64,000 bases of DNA from Adiantum capillus-veneris. Lineage: Eukaryota > Streptophyta > Polypodiopsida > Polypodiales > Pteridaceae. The notes under the pieces were generated by a model. That model ran no database searches and was not told where the DNA came from. It worked only from the letters and a program-made list of their open reading frames with translations. The stretch is taken from assembly GCA_014529385.2 (NCBI GenBank), contig CM043964.1:9065497-9129496 (forward strand). The letters are read 5' to 3'. A program made the translations under genes and the position numbers. Within the stretch, counting starts at the first letter, position 1; every line of letters starts with the position of its first letter. Of the stretch, positions 21,231 through 33,386 are shown piece after piece.

Positions 21231-22491
21231 TCACATGAAAAGAGACTGCAGAGAATGGAAAGCAGAAAAAGGCAAAGAGAAAGATGAAGACCACGGTGAG
21301 AAGAACAAGTCCTCATTGAAGATTCAAGAAATAAATGTGACAAACACTGTTGCAGAGGATGACAGTCTAGTGTCAGGAGACATCTACTTCTTGAAGAATA
21401 CAATGGACTCAGTTCTTCTTACAGCATCTGATGGAAATGCACTGAGTGACTGGATTATAGATTCAGGGGCATCACTTCATGTGTCTCCAAACAAGGAGTG
21501 GTTTACCTCTTATGTGACCACTAAAGATCATGTTCGGCTAGGCAATGGGCAGACATGTGAGATCTTAGGCGTTGGAGATGTTCAATTGAAGTTTCAGAAT
21601 GGCTCTTCTTTAACGCTGAAAAATGTGAGACATGTTCTCGCAATTACAAAGAGCTTGATCAGTACAGTTTTACTTGATGATGCTGGCTACGTCACCACTT
21701 TTGGACAGAACATGTGGAAGATATCCAAGGATTCTATGACAGTAGCACATGGAGTAAAGTCTGGAGGACTTTACATGATTTATGTATTAAATATCTCTAA
21801 AAATGTAATCAATGTAACTGAGCAGCCGAACGTTTCTTTGTGGCATAGCCGGTTAGGACATATGTCCAAGAAGGGAATGGAAATCTTATCTCGTTCTGGT
21901 TATTTGCCCGAATTTTTATTTAATGATTTTGAATTCTGTGAACATTGTCTGTATGGTAAGCAAACACAGCAGCCAGATAAGCATAGAAGCAGTAGAAGAG
22001 ATACACAGTTGGCACTTGTTCATAGTGATTTGTGTGGACCTATGCCTAACCTATCTCTAGGGGGAGCTTCTTACTTTATGACATTTATAGATGATTACTC
22101 GAGGAAAGTATGGGTTTACTTTCTCAAGCACAAGGATGAAGCGTTTACTATTTTCAAAATGTTTGTGACACTTGTGAAGAATCAGAGTGGCAAGAAGCTT
22201 AAATGCTTACGCACTGACAATGGTGGAGAGAATGTTTCAAAGGCCTTTCAGGACTTTTGTGAGTCAAAAGGTATAAAACGTGAACTTACTACTCCTTACA
22301 ATCCTCCTGAAAATGGTGTTGCTGAGAGGATGAATAGGACCATACAAGAGAGGGTCAGAAGTATGTTGTCTAATGCACAACTACCAAATGGGTTTTGGGC
22401 TAAAGCTGTATCAACAGCTGTTCATCTTATAAATAGATCTGCTAGCAAGGTTTTGCATAAGGATTCAGTGGGGCAGAGATGGTATGTTTAG
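21208..22491 (+). pseudogene. PR-INT: Copia protease and integrase
   Basis: An open frame of 418 codons from 21235. Protease active site DWIIDSGASLHVSP (Asp-Ser-Gly, about residue 76), then the GAG-pre-integrase zinc motif (LWHSRLGHMSKKGM ... FCEHCLYGKQ), then integrase with HSDLCGPM (first Asp), LRTDNGGE (second Asp) and ENGVAERMNRTIQE (Glu). The frame ends at 22489 within the integrase C-terminal half, where a typical copia integrase would continue. Confidence 0.92.
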
Positions 22492-22600
22492 GCAAAATGC
22501 CCTCATAGAAGCATTTCACAGTCTTTGACTGTGAGGCAAATATACATGTTCCAAAGGAATTTAGGAACAAACTTGAGCCAAAGAGTAGAAAGTGCATCTT
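22492..22600 (+). pseudogene. Frame-shifted junction between copia integrase and RT
   Basis: Translated in a third frame it still reads FDCEANIHVPKEFRNKLEPK and SRKCIFLGYG, the normal copia linker downstream of integrase. The coding content is therefore present but displaced by at least two frameshifts. Confidence 0.75.
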
Positions 22601-24487
22601 TCTAGGCTATGGAGTTCTGGTGAGATGGGGTACACACTTTGGGATCCTGAATCCAGAAAGGTTATCCGTAGCAATGATGTTCACTTTAATGAAGACAAAT
22701 ATCATTCTAAACCAGAGAGGGTTGAGGAGATTAGAAGAGTTGTCTTCCAAGAAAATGGACCTGCACGTGCAAGACAAAGTGTAAGGGCTCAACACGAGCA
22801 AGGACAGGATAGAGTGGAACCACAGGTTGTGGTTGAGCCTCAGCCACCCATTTCGCGTAAATCGGGATGTATCTCACGACCTCCTGATCGGCTTGTTCCA
22901 TCTATGAACTATGTCATGTTGACTGATTGCAATGAGCCTTCATGTTACAAGGAAGCAGTGCAAATGAAGGACTCCGGGAATTGGAAATTGGCCATGCAGT
23001 CAGAGATGACAGCTCTGCATAAAAACCAGACATGGAAGCTAGTTAAATTACCACAGGGCAAAAAGGATCCACCTTGTAAATGGGTTTACAAGTATAAGAT
23101 CACCACTCATGATAGTCAGCCAAAGTACAAAGCAAGGCTTGTTGCCAAGGGCTTTAGGCAAGAACAAGGCATTGACTTTGATGAAGTCTTCTCTCCGGTG
23201 GTCAAGATGACTACATTGAGATGCTTTCTTGCATTGGTTGCCATATTAGATTTGGTGTTGCACCAAATGGATGTCAAGACAGCGTTCTTGCATGGTGATT
23301 TAGATGTGGAAATTTACATGCAACAGCTAGAAGGGTTTGTTGAGAAAGGCAAGGAAGATTTGGTATGCCAATTGTTAAAGAGTCTTTATGGATTAAAACA
23401 ATCACCGAGTGCATGGTACCATAAGTTCCACAAGTTTATGCTTTCTCAAGGCTACAAACGTAGTGATTTCAATCACTGTCTATATACAAAGAAGGCTAAG
23501 GATGGCAGTTGGCTGATCCTTATTTTGTATGTGGATGACATGTTGATTGCTGGCAAGCACTTGGAAGAAATTTCAGCTTTGAAGTCAAAGATGGCAAAAT
23601 CGTTTGACATGAAAGACATGGGTGAGGCAAGTCATATTCTTTGCATGCGCATTGAGAGAGACAAATCAAAGAATTTGATTTGGTTATCTCAAACAGAGTA
23701 TATTGACAAGGTTTTGCAACGTTTCAATATGGAGAAGGGAAATGCATTGAGTGTTCCACTACCACCATATGTGAAACTTAGCAAACAAGATTGTCCTGTG
23801 TCTAAGGAAGAACAGGCTGAAATGGATAAGATTTCATATGCGTCTGCAGTGGGTAGTTTGATGTATGCAATGATTGCTACTCACCGAGACATTGCATTTG
23901 CAGTGGCAGTAGTAAGTCGAGACATGTCAAACCCAGGCAAGAAACATTGGGAGGCAGTGAAAGGAATATTGAGATGCCTGAAAGCTACAAAGAGTATGCG
24001 TATATGCTATGGGAGTCAGGAGCTAAGTGTAAAGGGTTTTACAGACTCAGATTATGCAGGTGACTTAGACAACCGAAGGTCTACATCAGGGTATGTCTTT
24101 ACATTGGCTGGTGGAGTAGTATCATGGAGTTCTAGATTACAAGATTGTGTTACTCAGTCTACTATAGAGGTTGAATATGTTGCAGCATCAGAGGCATGCA
24201 AAGAATCAATTTGGCTTAATCGACTAGTAACAGATTTGGGAATCAAAGAAGAGATGTCTGTGTTATATTGTGATAGTCAGAGTGCTATACAATTAGCTCG
24301 CAATCCAATTTATCACTCAAAGACAAAGCATGTGGATGTGAAATATCATTTCATTAGGGAAATGATCAAGGATAAGCAAATTCATCTTGTCAAAGTTCAC
24401 ACCACAGAAAATCATGCTGATCTACTTACAAAAGGACTTCCCTCAGAGAGCTTTGCGCATTTTCGCAAGCAGTTAGGTGTAGGGTAG
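22592..24487 (+). CDS. RT-RH: Copia reverse transcriptase and RNase H
   Basis: 631 codons, uninterrupted. RT begins with NWKLAMQSEMTALHKNQTW and CKWVYKYKI, then ARLVAKGFRQEQGIDFDEVF, MDVKTAFLHGDL and the catalytic LILYVDDMLIAG (about residue 312). RNase H follows with GFTDSDYAGDLDNRRSTSGY, STIEVEYVAASEACKE and VLYCDSQSAIQLARNP, ending at HADLLTKGLPSESF. This is the usual copia length and order. The element is nonetheless defective upstream. Stops 90 bases before the 3' LTR. Confidence 0.95.
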   Translation: MHLSRLWSSGEMGYTLWDPESRKVIRSNDVHFNEDKYHSKPERVEEIRRVVFQENGPARARQSVRAQHEQGQDRVEPQVVVEPQPPISRKSGCISRPPDRLVPSMNYVMLTDCNEPSCYKEAVQMKDSGNWKLAMQSEMTALHKNQTWKLVKLPQGKKDPPCKWVYKYKITTHDSQPKYKARLVAKGFRQEQGIDFDEVFSPVVKMTTLRCFLALVAILDLVLHQMDVKTAFLHGDLDVEIYMQQLEGFVEKGKEDLVCQLLKSLYGLKQSPSAWYHKFHKFMLSQGYKRSDFNHCLYTKKAKDGSWLILILYVDDMLIAGKHLEEISALKSKMAKSFDMKDMGEASHILCMRIERDKSKNLIWLSQTEYIDKVLQRFNMEKGNALSVPLPPYVKLSKQDCPVSKEEQAEMDKISYASAVGSLMYAMIATHRDIAFAVAVVSRDMSNPGKKHWEAVKGILRCLKATKSMRICYGSQELSVKGFTDSDYAGDLDNRRSTSGYVFTLAGGVVSWSSRLQDCVTQSTIEVEYVAASEACKESIWLNRLVTDLGIKEEMSVLYCDSQSAIQLARNPIYHSKTKHVDVKYHFIREMIKDKQIHLVKVHTTENHADLLTKGLPSESFAHFRKQLGVG

Positions 24488-24565
24488 TACATCACTTCTC
24501 TACATCTCTTGTATATTAGCTTGTATAGTATCTTCTCTCACACTTAAAGTGCCACATTGGACTTT

Positions 24566-24768
24566 AAGTGGGAGGTTGTTGGGGTATAAAGCCCAATGGG
24601 GTCGCCCAGGTAAGTGGGCGGGCTGCCAGGTATGTACACATATTCTTTTGTTAAAACCTAATAAGAACTCACTATGCTCTACACGTTACAGTAGAGCGAG
24701 TTCACCATATCGTCGTGCTCTTCTTCTCGCACTCTCTCTCGCGTCGCACTTCTGCTTGTACTCCTTCA
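24566..24768 (+). repeat. Polypurine tract and 3' LTR of copia element
   Basis: AAGTGGGAGGT at 24566-24576 is the polypurine tract; the LTR follows at 24577-24768 and is bordered by the second CTTAT. Confidence 0.92.
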
Positions 24769-25560
24769 CTTATGTCGTTCTTTCCTTTGTTTTCAGTACT
24801 TCAGTAGCAGCTGGAACTATAGTACTTTCTGGCGGTGTTGTCTCTTTATCTTGATCCGCCTTCTCTTATGGACAACACCTTATCGACCTCTTGTTCTGGA
24901 AGGCCATAGCTTCTTCTCTTTTTTTTGTTCCAACCTATGAAGGTACCTCTTTGTCTTTTGGAGATTCAAAATCATAACCTTGTTGGTCTAGCGCATCCCG
25001 TTTTCCCATCTCTTCTTGGTTATCATCTTCTTCCTTAGCTTGTGATTCATCGGATGATTTCAGATCATCAATGTGTGACCACTTTGCCTCTTCTCTTTCT
25101 CTTTGCTTCATATTTTTTTTTGAGTTCATTCTGAATCCATTGCCGCATTTCGCTGGCAATGTTCAAATTCTCCTCCCCTTCCTGTCTTTTATGTTGTTTG
25201 ATCCGTCCATGAGTTGATGTTTGCCTGCATAATAAAGAGAGTCTTCTTCTTCCTATTCCTCTTTTTTATTGTCCGCTTCTGTTTCCTTATTTATTTTCTC
25301 TTTGTGCTTCTATTGGTGGATTATTTCTCTTAGCACATGTGCTTCTTCCATTGTTCTTCTGGCTTGGGTAACTGGGATGGCCTCTTCCGCCCGGGATGTT
25401 CTCTTTTTTACTTGTATATATCTCATGAAAAACTCACTCCCTTTCTCCTCATCAATGAGAGTGTGTGTGGGAGAGTATACCCCCTAAGCAAACGCCTATC
25501 TTGCTTTGGTCAACCCCCCCTTTTAGCTCATGCTTGAAGCTCATTGGACCCCTCCATGCC
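24769..25560 (-). pseudogene. Unknown coiled-coil protein, copy 3, N-terminal part (right of copia insertion)
   Basis: Minus-strand reading gives a highly charged sequence, for example the 74-codon frame 25159-24935 (Glu, Lys, Asp and Ser rich), broken by stops. Removing the copia element and one CTTAT joins the minus frame ...KGKND to ISGWNIGTRPKK in phase, so both sides are one gene. The N-terminal half is less conserved than the C-terminal blocks, and I could not align it surely with copy 2. Confidence 0.5.
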
Positions 25561-26329
25561 TAGCCAATCACAAGCAGAAGGCATTACAAGCAACAAGGGT
25601 AGCCTTAGAACAAGTGTCCCCCTTTCCCCTTTGAGAGAGGACTTGATAAATGCAAGGACAATTAATTAAATCTCCTAAATTATTATTGGACCCCTTGGGT
25701 GACCAACCAATAGGCTTCAGGCACACCATGGGGGCAACATGAGGAGGAACTTGACAAGTGTCCCTTTTGTTGTCTTTGTACCAAGCATGCCTTGTGTGAG
25801 TGTGTGGGTGTTCTCTCTTATCCTTCCTCTTGTAGGGCTCGCCCCCTCCTTGTAGGGATTGAATATTGACTTTTTGACACCTCAAGCCCCTCAAGCTTAG
25901 ACCCTGATCCCACCACAAGCTTGGCCCTTAAGCACTTCAAGCTTGGCCTGCGTTCTCACCTCAAGTACAACCCTAGCATCTCAAGCATATCAGTCATCAA
26001 GCACCTCAATCACCTTAGTCATCAAGCATGATAAGCACCTTAAGCTTGGGCCGGGTTCCCACCTCAAGCTCAGTCGTAGCTTACCTAAGGTCAAAGGACT
26101 TTTACACTAACTATTGGAGGTCTTCAATGAAGATAACCCTAAGGTCTTATGATCCATTACTTAGACATGCTCTTTGATAGAACATCTCTCATTTGGGCCC
26201 CTTTACCATTGGCCCCGTGTTTAGATAGATCTATAAGAACATGTCTATATCTTAACCCTTGTTCCCGTTTATTCTCCCACAATAAATGATCAGTTTAATA
26301 TGAGAAATCATTTGGGTTGGTTAGGTATT
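25561..26329. other. Non-coding, with repeated CTCAAGC/CATCAAGC motifs
   Basis: Between about 25880 and 26080 the motif CAAGC preceded by CCT or CAT recurs at irregular spacing. It could be the decayed 3' LTR of relic F, which ends just to the right on the minus strand, but no second copy is in the window. Confidence 0.35.
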
Positions 26330-28790
26330 AGATTTTATGAGAGCAAATAGGTTAGGGTAGGATGCACACAACCAAAAAAATAGTTCTCCTTCTCTTGCTT
26401 GGTTGAATCCTCACTCAATATACTTGCTACTTCTTCTGCACCTATGCCATGAACATGGGGCTGCTCCTCTTCCTTGGCATGAGAGACTTTGATGGTGACA
26501 CCAAACAAATCGACATTTATCTTCAACATGTCTTTCTTTCCCTCCTCCTCCTCGGTATTAGTGTACCTTCATCATAGGCCATCTCAGTCTTGTACTTGTA
26601 GCTCTTTGTTGTATCATCTTTATCTCTTTTGTCTCCATAGGATGGAAACCAATCTTCTTAGTCTTTAGATCCAACATTATCTACCTTCCCTTCTCTTTGT
26701 CTAGCAAGGTGAACACCCTACTCTCCCAATCCTTCTTAGCACCTATCACCAACAAGCACATCCTACCCAATATGATTGGATAATAATTATCACTTGCTTT
26801 CATCACAAAAAACATTAGGAAGAGAATGGGGTCTAGGAGGGACTCTTTATTTGGCAGTTTAAGGGAGTCAAACCTCTAGTATGAAGAAAGCAATCAAAGG
26901 ACATCTTTTGGTTTCAAACGGGTAAAATGGCTAGTTTATTTGAATTCAAATTTTGCCCCCAAAATGAAATTTAAAATCTAGCGGTCAAAAACATATCATG
27001 TAACATATATACGGAAATAGCTTGGTGTGTAGATTATAGATCTATAATCTCTGCACAAATCAAAGATCATGTAAAGGAGTTATGGAAGGCCATGAACCAT
27101 AATGTTTTCCACCCCTTTTTTTGGGGGGAAAAGTGCATCCTTTGACCACTCTTACACCTCTCTTACACACCCACCATTCTTGCACACATGGCATGCATCT
27201 ATTTGTCAAAATGTTAATGACCTCCACAATCTCATGGCAAATAAAGAGGCCCTCCTAGAACCCATTAATAAAATTGATTAGGCACTCAATGCCCATCACC
27301 TTGACTTTCATGTCTTGAGCCATGCGCCCAAACACCTAGCTTTAGCATGGTTGGCCATCCTCATGCACAAATTTGAAGTAGCTAGTTCTTTGAAACCTGT
27401 CTCCCTCATGGTTGCTTTTGTCTCATGACACATACCTACGCTCCACCATCAATGTAAGCAAGTACTTGTATCCTCTTCTAGATGATAGCATCCACAAGAG
27501 GAAGGATATAAGTTGGATTTACCATCCTTCAGGCCAAGTTCCGCATAGCATGCACATTGCCCTTAGCTCTTGCAAACCTTGTTCTAATTCTCATGGATCA
27601 CTATCTCCTTAGCTTGGGATGAAAGCCAACAAATGCTCAAAAGTGATGTTAGCTATTTATGTTTGGCACATCACTTACCAACTCATGCTTAGGTGACCAT
27701 GTCCTAGCTGGAAGTACACTTACTTGATCTTGTGGCATATCATCCTATTGCTAGTCTCGAGCTACTCTTTATCTTCATATACTTTCTCCTTGACCTTAGG
27801 AGCTCTAGTCTCCCGCTCAGTCTCTGTTTCCCTTTCAACCCTCTCTCTTTTGCTGGTCAAAACCTTAAAATCCTTCTTATCCACCCCAATAATCTTGACT
27901 CTCGGGATTTCACCAGCATCTAGTGAGACTCACTGCATTGGATTCTTAGTTGCTTGCTCTCTTTGACCATTAAACTATACTTGACTTCTTCCTCTATCAA
28001 ACAATGGGTACATACCACCTTTTCTTCTCAACAAATGAGGAAAATCTAGCTCATAATGTACCTCTTCTCCATAGTTGTAGGACCTGCCAAGCAATAGCCT
28101 TGCCCTACCCCTTGCTCCACTTTGTTGTCCTTTGTCCATCGCACTTAGTCTCAGTTATTGCATCTTCTTGGAAAAATCTTGTACGGTTCACACCCAATTC
28201 TATGACACAACTGCTACACCCCGGTTACCATGGTTCTCCTCATGAGCAAACTCTCTAGGACCCTAAGGGTGGGTAGGAACCATCGCTTTGTAGGCCAATA
28301 GGCCATGCTCAAACTTCTTTTTGACTTTCCTAATATTTGCACTTGTAATTGCCATTGCACCATTGTAATTTTTTGGGATTTCAAAGTCAACCTTCTCCCT
28401 CACTTTAGAATGCAAGCATGCCATATAGTCTCTATTAGCCAACTACATGGCTGCCGTTAAGTTTTCTCAAAATGTTTCGAAAAAAGATTCAAATAGATTA
28501 AAACCCTCACTTAAATCTTGCTTAAGAGCTTTAAGCTTTGCATACATCTTGACGGGGGATGCCTCTTTGCAAAAATCATGTGGAAAATGCACCTGCAGAG
28601 CCAGCCAAGCATGCCTCGGCTCACCTTCCAAATTTTTGTACCACACTTTCTCTTTACCACGCATCACCAACCGAAACCTCTATATATTGCTGTGTTTTTT
28701 AGGAATACAGAGTGGTAGCATATAGAGATCAAAGTCTGCAATCCACTAATCTCGATTTTCTTCACCTGTGAGAATAGGCCCCCATAGCTT
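26330..28790 (-). pseudogene. Relic F: gypsy gag-protease
   Basis: On the minus strand near 28680-28260 a gag core reads KVWYKNLEGEPRHAWLALQV, then FNLFESFFETF and YMACLHSKVREKVDF, resembling the gag-like relic of element 1. Further downstream near 26830-26650 a protease C-terminal block reads ASDNYYPIILGRMCLLVIGA and KDWESRVFTLLDKEKG, similar to YPIILGRPWL in element A. Stops and shifts occur throughout. The part between (26960-28250) is compatible with the linker but has no clear motif. No RT was found downstream. Confidence 0.6.
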
Positions 28791-28984
28791 CTTGATGCCA
28801 TGTCCACCAATGCAAAAACCTATGCCTTCTTGTCAAATTGGGAGCATGGATTTAATATTTACGTAATTACCACAAATTTCGTGTGATCACAAGGTCTTAT
28901 TAACACATTTACATAATCACAATTAACATGATCACAAACAAGCTGGTTTAGGGTAGCCTCGAAACTCACAAAAAGCCCACCACA

Positions 28985-29047
28985 CAGGCTTTCAGGTTTT
29001 CCCTACGGGCCCACCAGGTTTTCAAGTTTTCCCTATGGGCCCACCGA
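28985..29047. repeat. Short tandem repeat, ~28-bp unit
   Basis: 'caggttttc...ccctacgggcccac' is repeated twice and partly a third time. It lies just upstream of relic E and may be part of its leader. Confidence 0.6.
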
Positions 29048-30880
29048 GAAAACCAAGAAGCCTAGAGGGGCCGCAGAATGATATATATAATCAAGTGTTT
29101 TGTGAGTCATCTATTGCTTGTTTGGAAGGTTGTGAGGAAGAATTAGACCCTAATATTGCATATGGGATTGATGTGCTGGAAGAAAGTCCAGAATACTATT
29201 ATGGAGGACTATCAAGTAGCTGCTCTTGCTGCAAGAGGCCAAAATATATGAGTGTGGAGGTCCACATCATGTGGCCGAGTGTCCTATTAGGCTATAAAAA
29301 ACGCCACACTAATGCAAACCAATCAAGCGAGCACATCTAAAGTGCCGATATTCATGTGTAGTCGATGTGGCATAGATCATTTGATTGCCCAATGTACAAA
29401 TAATCCAAATGCACCAAAGATTACACCATTAAACCCTATTGAGGTTAATGAGGAGCCATCTCAAAGACACATGTGGTGCCAGTAAACGTACTCACACAAT
29501 CGATGCTCCAAAAACAAAATTGTATTCTAGAAGAAAGAGACACCGCATCAATTACCCAATCTCAAAAGAAGAAGAAAACACAAAGGAAGAGATCACAAAA
29601 ATCAGTGAAGTCAGACCCCAGACCCCAGTTCAAAGACCAACAAAGGGATTGGTGACGACCCAGTATATATGAATGATGCTGAAGAGGATTCTAATTCAAG
29701 TGAAACCATGGAGATCAAAACGACGAGTAAGAAAGAAACCAACAAGGAAGATTGTCATGAGCCACAATGGCCATGATCCAAGAAGAAGATAGGAACTTAT
29801 CCAAACCCTATAGAGGAGATCAAGCGAGTCAAGCAATTAAGGAATTTGGTAGAAGATACCCAAAGGGATCTAGAGCCTGCACCTAGGCAGATCCAAATTA
29901 CAGACACATTGTTCCCTACCCAACAACAATCTCACAAAGTCCATAGACCCCTATCCATACCTAGTGTCATCCAAGAAGAAAGTGACTTAAAGTCATGGGA
30001 AAGTGGGCGTACTCACTTCTTGTTGGAAAGAATATTTACACAGGGACTATCTGACCCTATTGAAGAAATGGAGGACCCATCTTCCCCACGTCAACGGACT
30101 GAAGCCCAGAAGGTGTCGTTAAATATTGCCAAATTGATGGATTTCATGGCTTTAGAAGTTAGAACCACCATCATTTCCAAACTTTATGGAGACTTTGAGC
30201 TATTCTTAGCTCTTCGAGCTTTTCTCAATGGAGAACTGAAGGTCAGACTACCACAATTTTCACAGATGGATGGAGCTAGGGAGATGCCAAAAGAGAAGGA
30301 ACATTTAGATCCAGAACCTAACCTAGATGAGAACCCTGTTGTAGAAATACCTGTTAATAAGTTGGGACAATACTTTGAGGGCCATGAACCCAATGCAACC
30401 ATACTAATCACTACCAAGGGATAAGGTTTGTCTAGCATTGGAATCAGTAGTGTCTCACAAGACTATAGCCCACACAATTTGGGGTCAAAATCATCAATTA
30501 AAATTAACTCTGAGGACAAATAATTTGAGTTAAATCTTAGTGCAAATGTGAGGACAAACCATTCTAGTCCCAGTGGTACCCTAGATGACAATCTATCCAA
30601 GGGAGCAGAAGACACAAGTAGCGATTCATCTAGTGACTCTTCACTAGAGATATACCATAATAAAATATTAGACAAGAAGAGTAAGAGATATAAGAGGCGA
30701 CAATATCGAGAAAATGTGCGTGCTAGAATAAATGAAAAAAAATCTACCGCAAAATGGCTTAATTATATAGGGGCATGTGATGCTCATCGGAAGTTGGTAG
30801 ATAATTGGGGTGAATACCTTCAAAGAGTAATGTTTTGTAGTCCACAACCCATTGACATCATAAAACTGAGGCTATAGAGA
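29035..30880 (+). pseudogene. gag: Relic E: gag-like region with zinc knuckles
   Basis: Two tandem half-conserved knuckles are readable: YECGGPHHVAEC near 29247 (first Cys lost) and CSRCGIDHLIAQC near 29357, both with three, not four, residues between the second Cys and His, the spacing seen in some Tat/Athila gags. Downstream frames 29846-30424 and 30548-30877 are hydrophilic, with no clear motif, and probably form the rest of gag and linker. Broken by stops and shifts. Confidence 0.55.
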
Positions 30881-30888
30881 AGCCAAAG

Positions 30889-31930
30889 TTGAGCCATACC
30901 ATAAGGAGACAACAAAATCAAGAGTTATCTCAACAACAAAAGGAATCCGAAGTGAAATCACAGTCCATAGAACAACAAGACCCCATGGACTTACACCCTG
31001 CACCTGAACATTTCAAATCCTACACCACAGAGGAACGTAAGGTTGTGTATACAAAGGTTAAAAAAAAACCTATCGATGGAAGAGATGGATTCCATGATGT
31101 TCCAACAATAGTTAAGGAGATAGAGCTAGAAAACCTAGGAGAAGAGTCCAAACCTGTTTTCATTGCCCAAGATCTGACAGAGACTGAGGAGTATGTACTT
31201 AAAGAACTTCTCAAGGAATTAAAGGGTATATTATCTTGGACATATCATGATATGAAAGGTGTTCCACCTTCTGAGATGCAACACACAATCCCTGTGAATA
31301 GCATGGATCAATGAGTTCAACAACAATGACCCTACCCAATAAATCCTAAATATGCAAAGATCGTTCAAGAAGGGAAATTTTGTGAAATGCAGATTTACAT
31401 ACCTTATTGAGCACTCAAAATGGGTTTCTCCAATAGTGATTGTGAAAAAAAAAATGGGAAACTCAGAGTGTGCATGGATCTCAAGAAGGTCAATGCCGCC
31501 ACTAGGAGGGACCATTACCCCTTTCCATATTCAGAACATGTGCTTGAAAGAGTTACAAGAAAGGAATCTTATAGCTTTTTAGATAGATACTCTATATAGA
31601 ATCAAATCATAGTTGCACTAAAGGACCAAGCTAAATGGCTTATAACCAAATTTGGAGTGTTTGCATTTCATGTTATGGCTTTTGGCTTAACCAATGCCCC
31701 TGCTACCTTTCAAAGATTAATAGACACTACTTTTAGAGAATATTTGAGAAAGTTTTGTGAAGCTTTCTTAGATGACATTTATGTTTATTCCTCTTGAAAA
31801 GAACATCGATCATGCTTACGAAAAGTGTTTGAGAAGTGCAGATTGTATCACATCTCCTTAAACCCTTTCAAATGACAATTTTGGGTTAAACATGGAGTCA
31901 TTTTAGGGAATATAGTGTCCAAAAATGATT
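30889..31930 (+). pseudogene. RT: Relic E: reverse transcriptase (truncated)
   Basis: The pre-RT block LKELLKELKGILSWTYHDMK and VPPSEMQHTIPV is typical of Tat elements. RT continues with HSKWVSPIVIVKKK, the shifted VCMDLKKVNAA, then [19 protein letters not shown] and the catalytic [12 protein letters not shown] near 31765. It ends at GNIVSKNDL near 31930, just where the left end of relic D starts, so D probably inserted into E. No continuation of E was surely found; the coding scrap at 45010-45270 is a possible one. Confidence 0.8.
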
Positions 31931-32146
31931 TGGTAGCATGAGGTAGCTCACTATGGCAAATGTGGATAGTAGAAAAACAACTATCATTACCCCTCCCCCA
32001 AGATAAGGGTACATTCATGTACCAACATAAGGCATCTTTTACAAAGAGTGTGGTTTTAGGTCCTCTGTGATAGTTGGTATCTTGACAAGATTTTCATCAT
32101 GTGGTTGCTTGTCTCTTTGTCTTGAGTTACACACACGCATCATGCA
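31930..32146 (-). repeat. 3' LTR fragment of relic D
   Basis: 31935-32130 matches 41936-42120 (gtagctca..., 'aagggtacattcatgta', 'tcctctgtgatagttggtatcttgac'). In both places it follows the integrase C-terminus of the minus-strand gypsy element, so it is the start of the 3' LTR or the 3' untranslated part. Confidence 0.65.
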
Positions 32147-33128
32147 TCAACACTTAGATGAGGTAGTAGCTCTTGTACAATACTTTGGTAGATCCTTTGG
32201 TAGAAGGCCACTCAAATAGAGCTTTAGCTGATACCCATTTACCTTCTTGGAGTGGTCTTTACCATTCAAGTCCATGAGCTGGTAGTAACTTGAATTGAAA
32301 GCCTTCATGACTATTTTTGGTCCATGCCATCTAGTTTTAAACTTGGCATCAAAATGGTTATCAAGTTGATTATCATACTTTATCACAAATCTCCTTTGTT
32401 GATACCTTTGTTCTTCAGTTTTTTGCTGAGATTCTCCTTTTCTTGTGTACCTTTCCTCTTATAGCACTCATAGGCTGATTCTCTCTTCCATTCAAGCTCT
32501 ACTAATGTTAAAATTCAATCAATTTGTGATTCTTGATCATCTTGTGCCCCTTTTTTGTGAAGCCACATGGTTGGAATGTTGATCTCGATAGGTTGCAAAG
32601 CCTGTTGACCATAGACCAAGTGAAATGGCTTGAACTTTGTGTCCTCCCTATATGTGGTTCGATTTGCCCAAAATACCCCATCCAAGAATTTATCACACAA
32701 TATTTTCTTGTTTTTCACGAGCTTTCTAATGATGCCTGCAATGACGCCATTACCCTTCTTCACCAAACCATTTGACTAGGAGTAGTAGGGTGTACTCTGA
32801 CGATGTAGAATGTGAATCTCTTCACAAACTTCACTGAGCAAACCCTTCCTAAATACTAGACCATTATTAGAAACAATCTCCAAAGGTGTGTCAAATCTCG
32901 AAACAATGTGAGTGGAAAAATGTACCCATTGTCCTCTCATTTACCTTTGCCACACTTTGTGCTTCCACCCACCTAGTCATATAATCCACTCCCACATGGA
33001 TGTAGAGTTTACCATTTTGTTTTATAGACAGTGGACCCATGGCATCAATGCCTCATTTTTCAAACGGTCAACTTGCAAGCACAATTTTCCTCGGACCGGG
33101 CACCAGTCTTCTATTTCCATTAACCTGA
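32147..33128 (-). pseudogene. INT: Relic D: integrase core and C-terminus
   Basis: On the minus strand from about 33100: 'VDYMTRWVEAQ'-like core, then FLDGVFWANRTTYREDTKFK and KPFHLVYGQQALQPIEINIP, then DNQLDNHFDAKFKTRWHGPK and the YYQLMDLNG C-terminal block near 32270. The relative D' (42145-42957) is almost the same in order. Multiple frameshifts. The CDS ends about 32160, 15 bases before the presumed LTR. Confidence 0.75.
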
Positions 33129-33386
33129 CAATTGTGACGACTTTTACACCAATGTTGAACATTCACATGCAAACTTGGCCAAACATACCCCGCAAGCAAA
33201 ACCTTCTCTATAGTCAATTTTGATGACTTCTACACCAATGTTAAACATTCAAATGCAAACTTGGCCAAACATACCCCGCAAGAAAAGCCTTCTTCACTGT
33301 CAATTGTGACGACTTCTACACCGGTGTTGAACATTCACATGCAAACTTGTCCAAACATACCCCGCAAGCAAAACCTTCTTCAGAGT
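33129..33386. repeat. 86-bp unit in three tandem copies
   Basis: Units begin at 33129, 33215 and 33301 with 'caatt(g/t)tgacgacttctacaccaatgt' and run through 'ccaaacataccccgcaagcaaaacc'. The related site in D' (about 43010-43085) holds one copy. The unit covers part of the integrase zinc region. As 86 is not a multiple of three, the array shifts the frame. Confidence 0.9.

Larger units (their letters stand above)
19263..24768 (+). mobile_element. Ty1/copia LTR retrotransposon, Tork-like
   Basis: Identical-length 192-bp LTRs (19263-19454, 24577-24768) start TGTTGGGG and end CTCCTTCA. A 5-bp target duplication CTTAT lies at 19258-19262 and 24769-24773. Inside are a PBS, a ~1.1-kb leader, gag, protease, integrase, RT and RNase H in copia order. 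By hand count the LTRs differ at about nine positions, nearly all transitions and several at CpG, so insertion is not very recent. Frameshifts and stops make it defective. It sits within a minus-strand coiled-coil pseudogene. Lineage (Tork) is a judgement from motif style only. Confidence 0.93.

Noticed and set aside
33129-33386. CRISPR-like regular repeat
   Set aside because: Units are contiguous without spacers and lie within an integrase relic.
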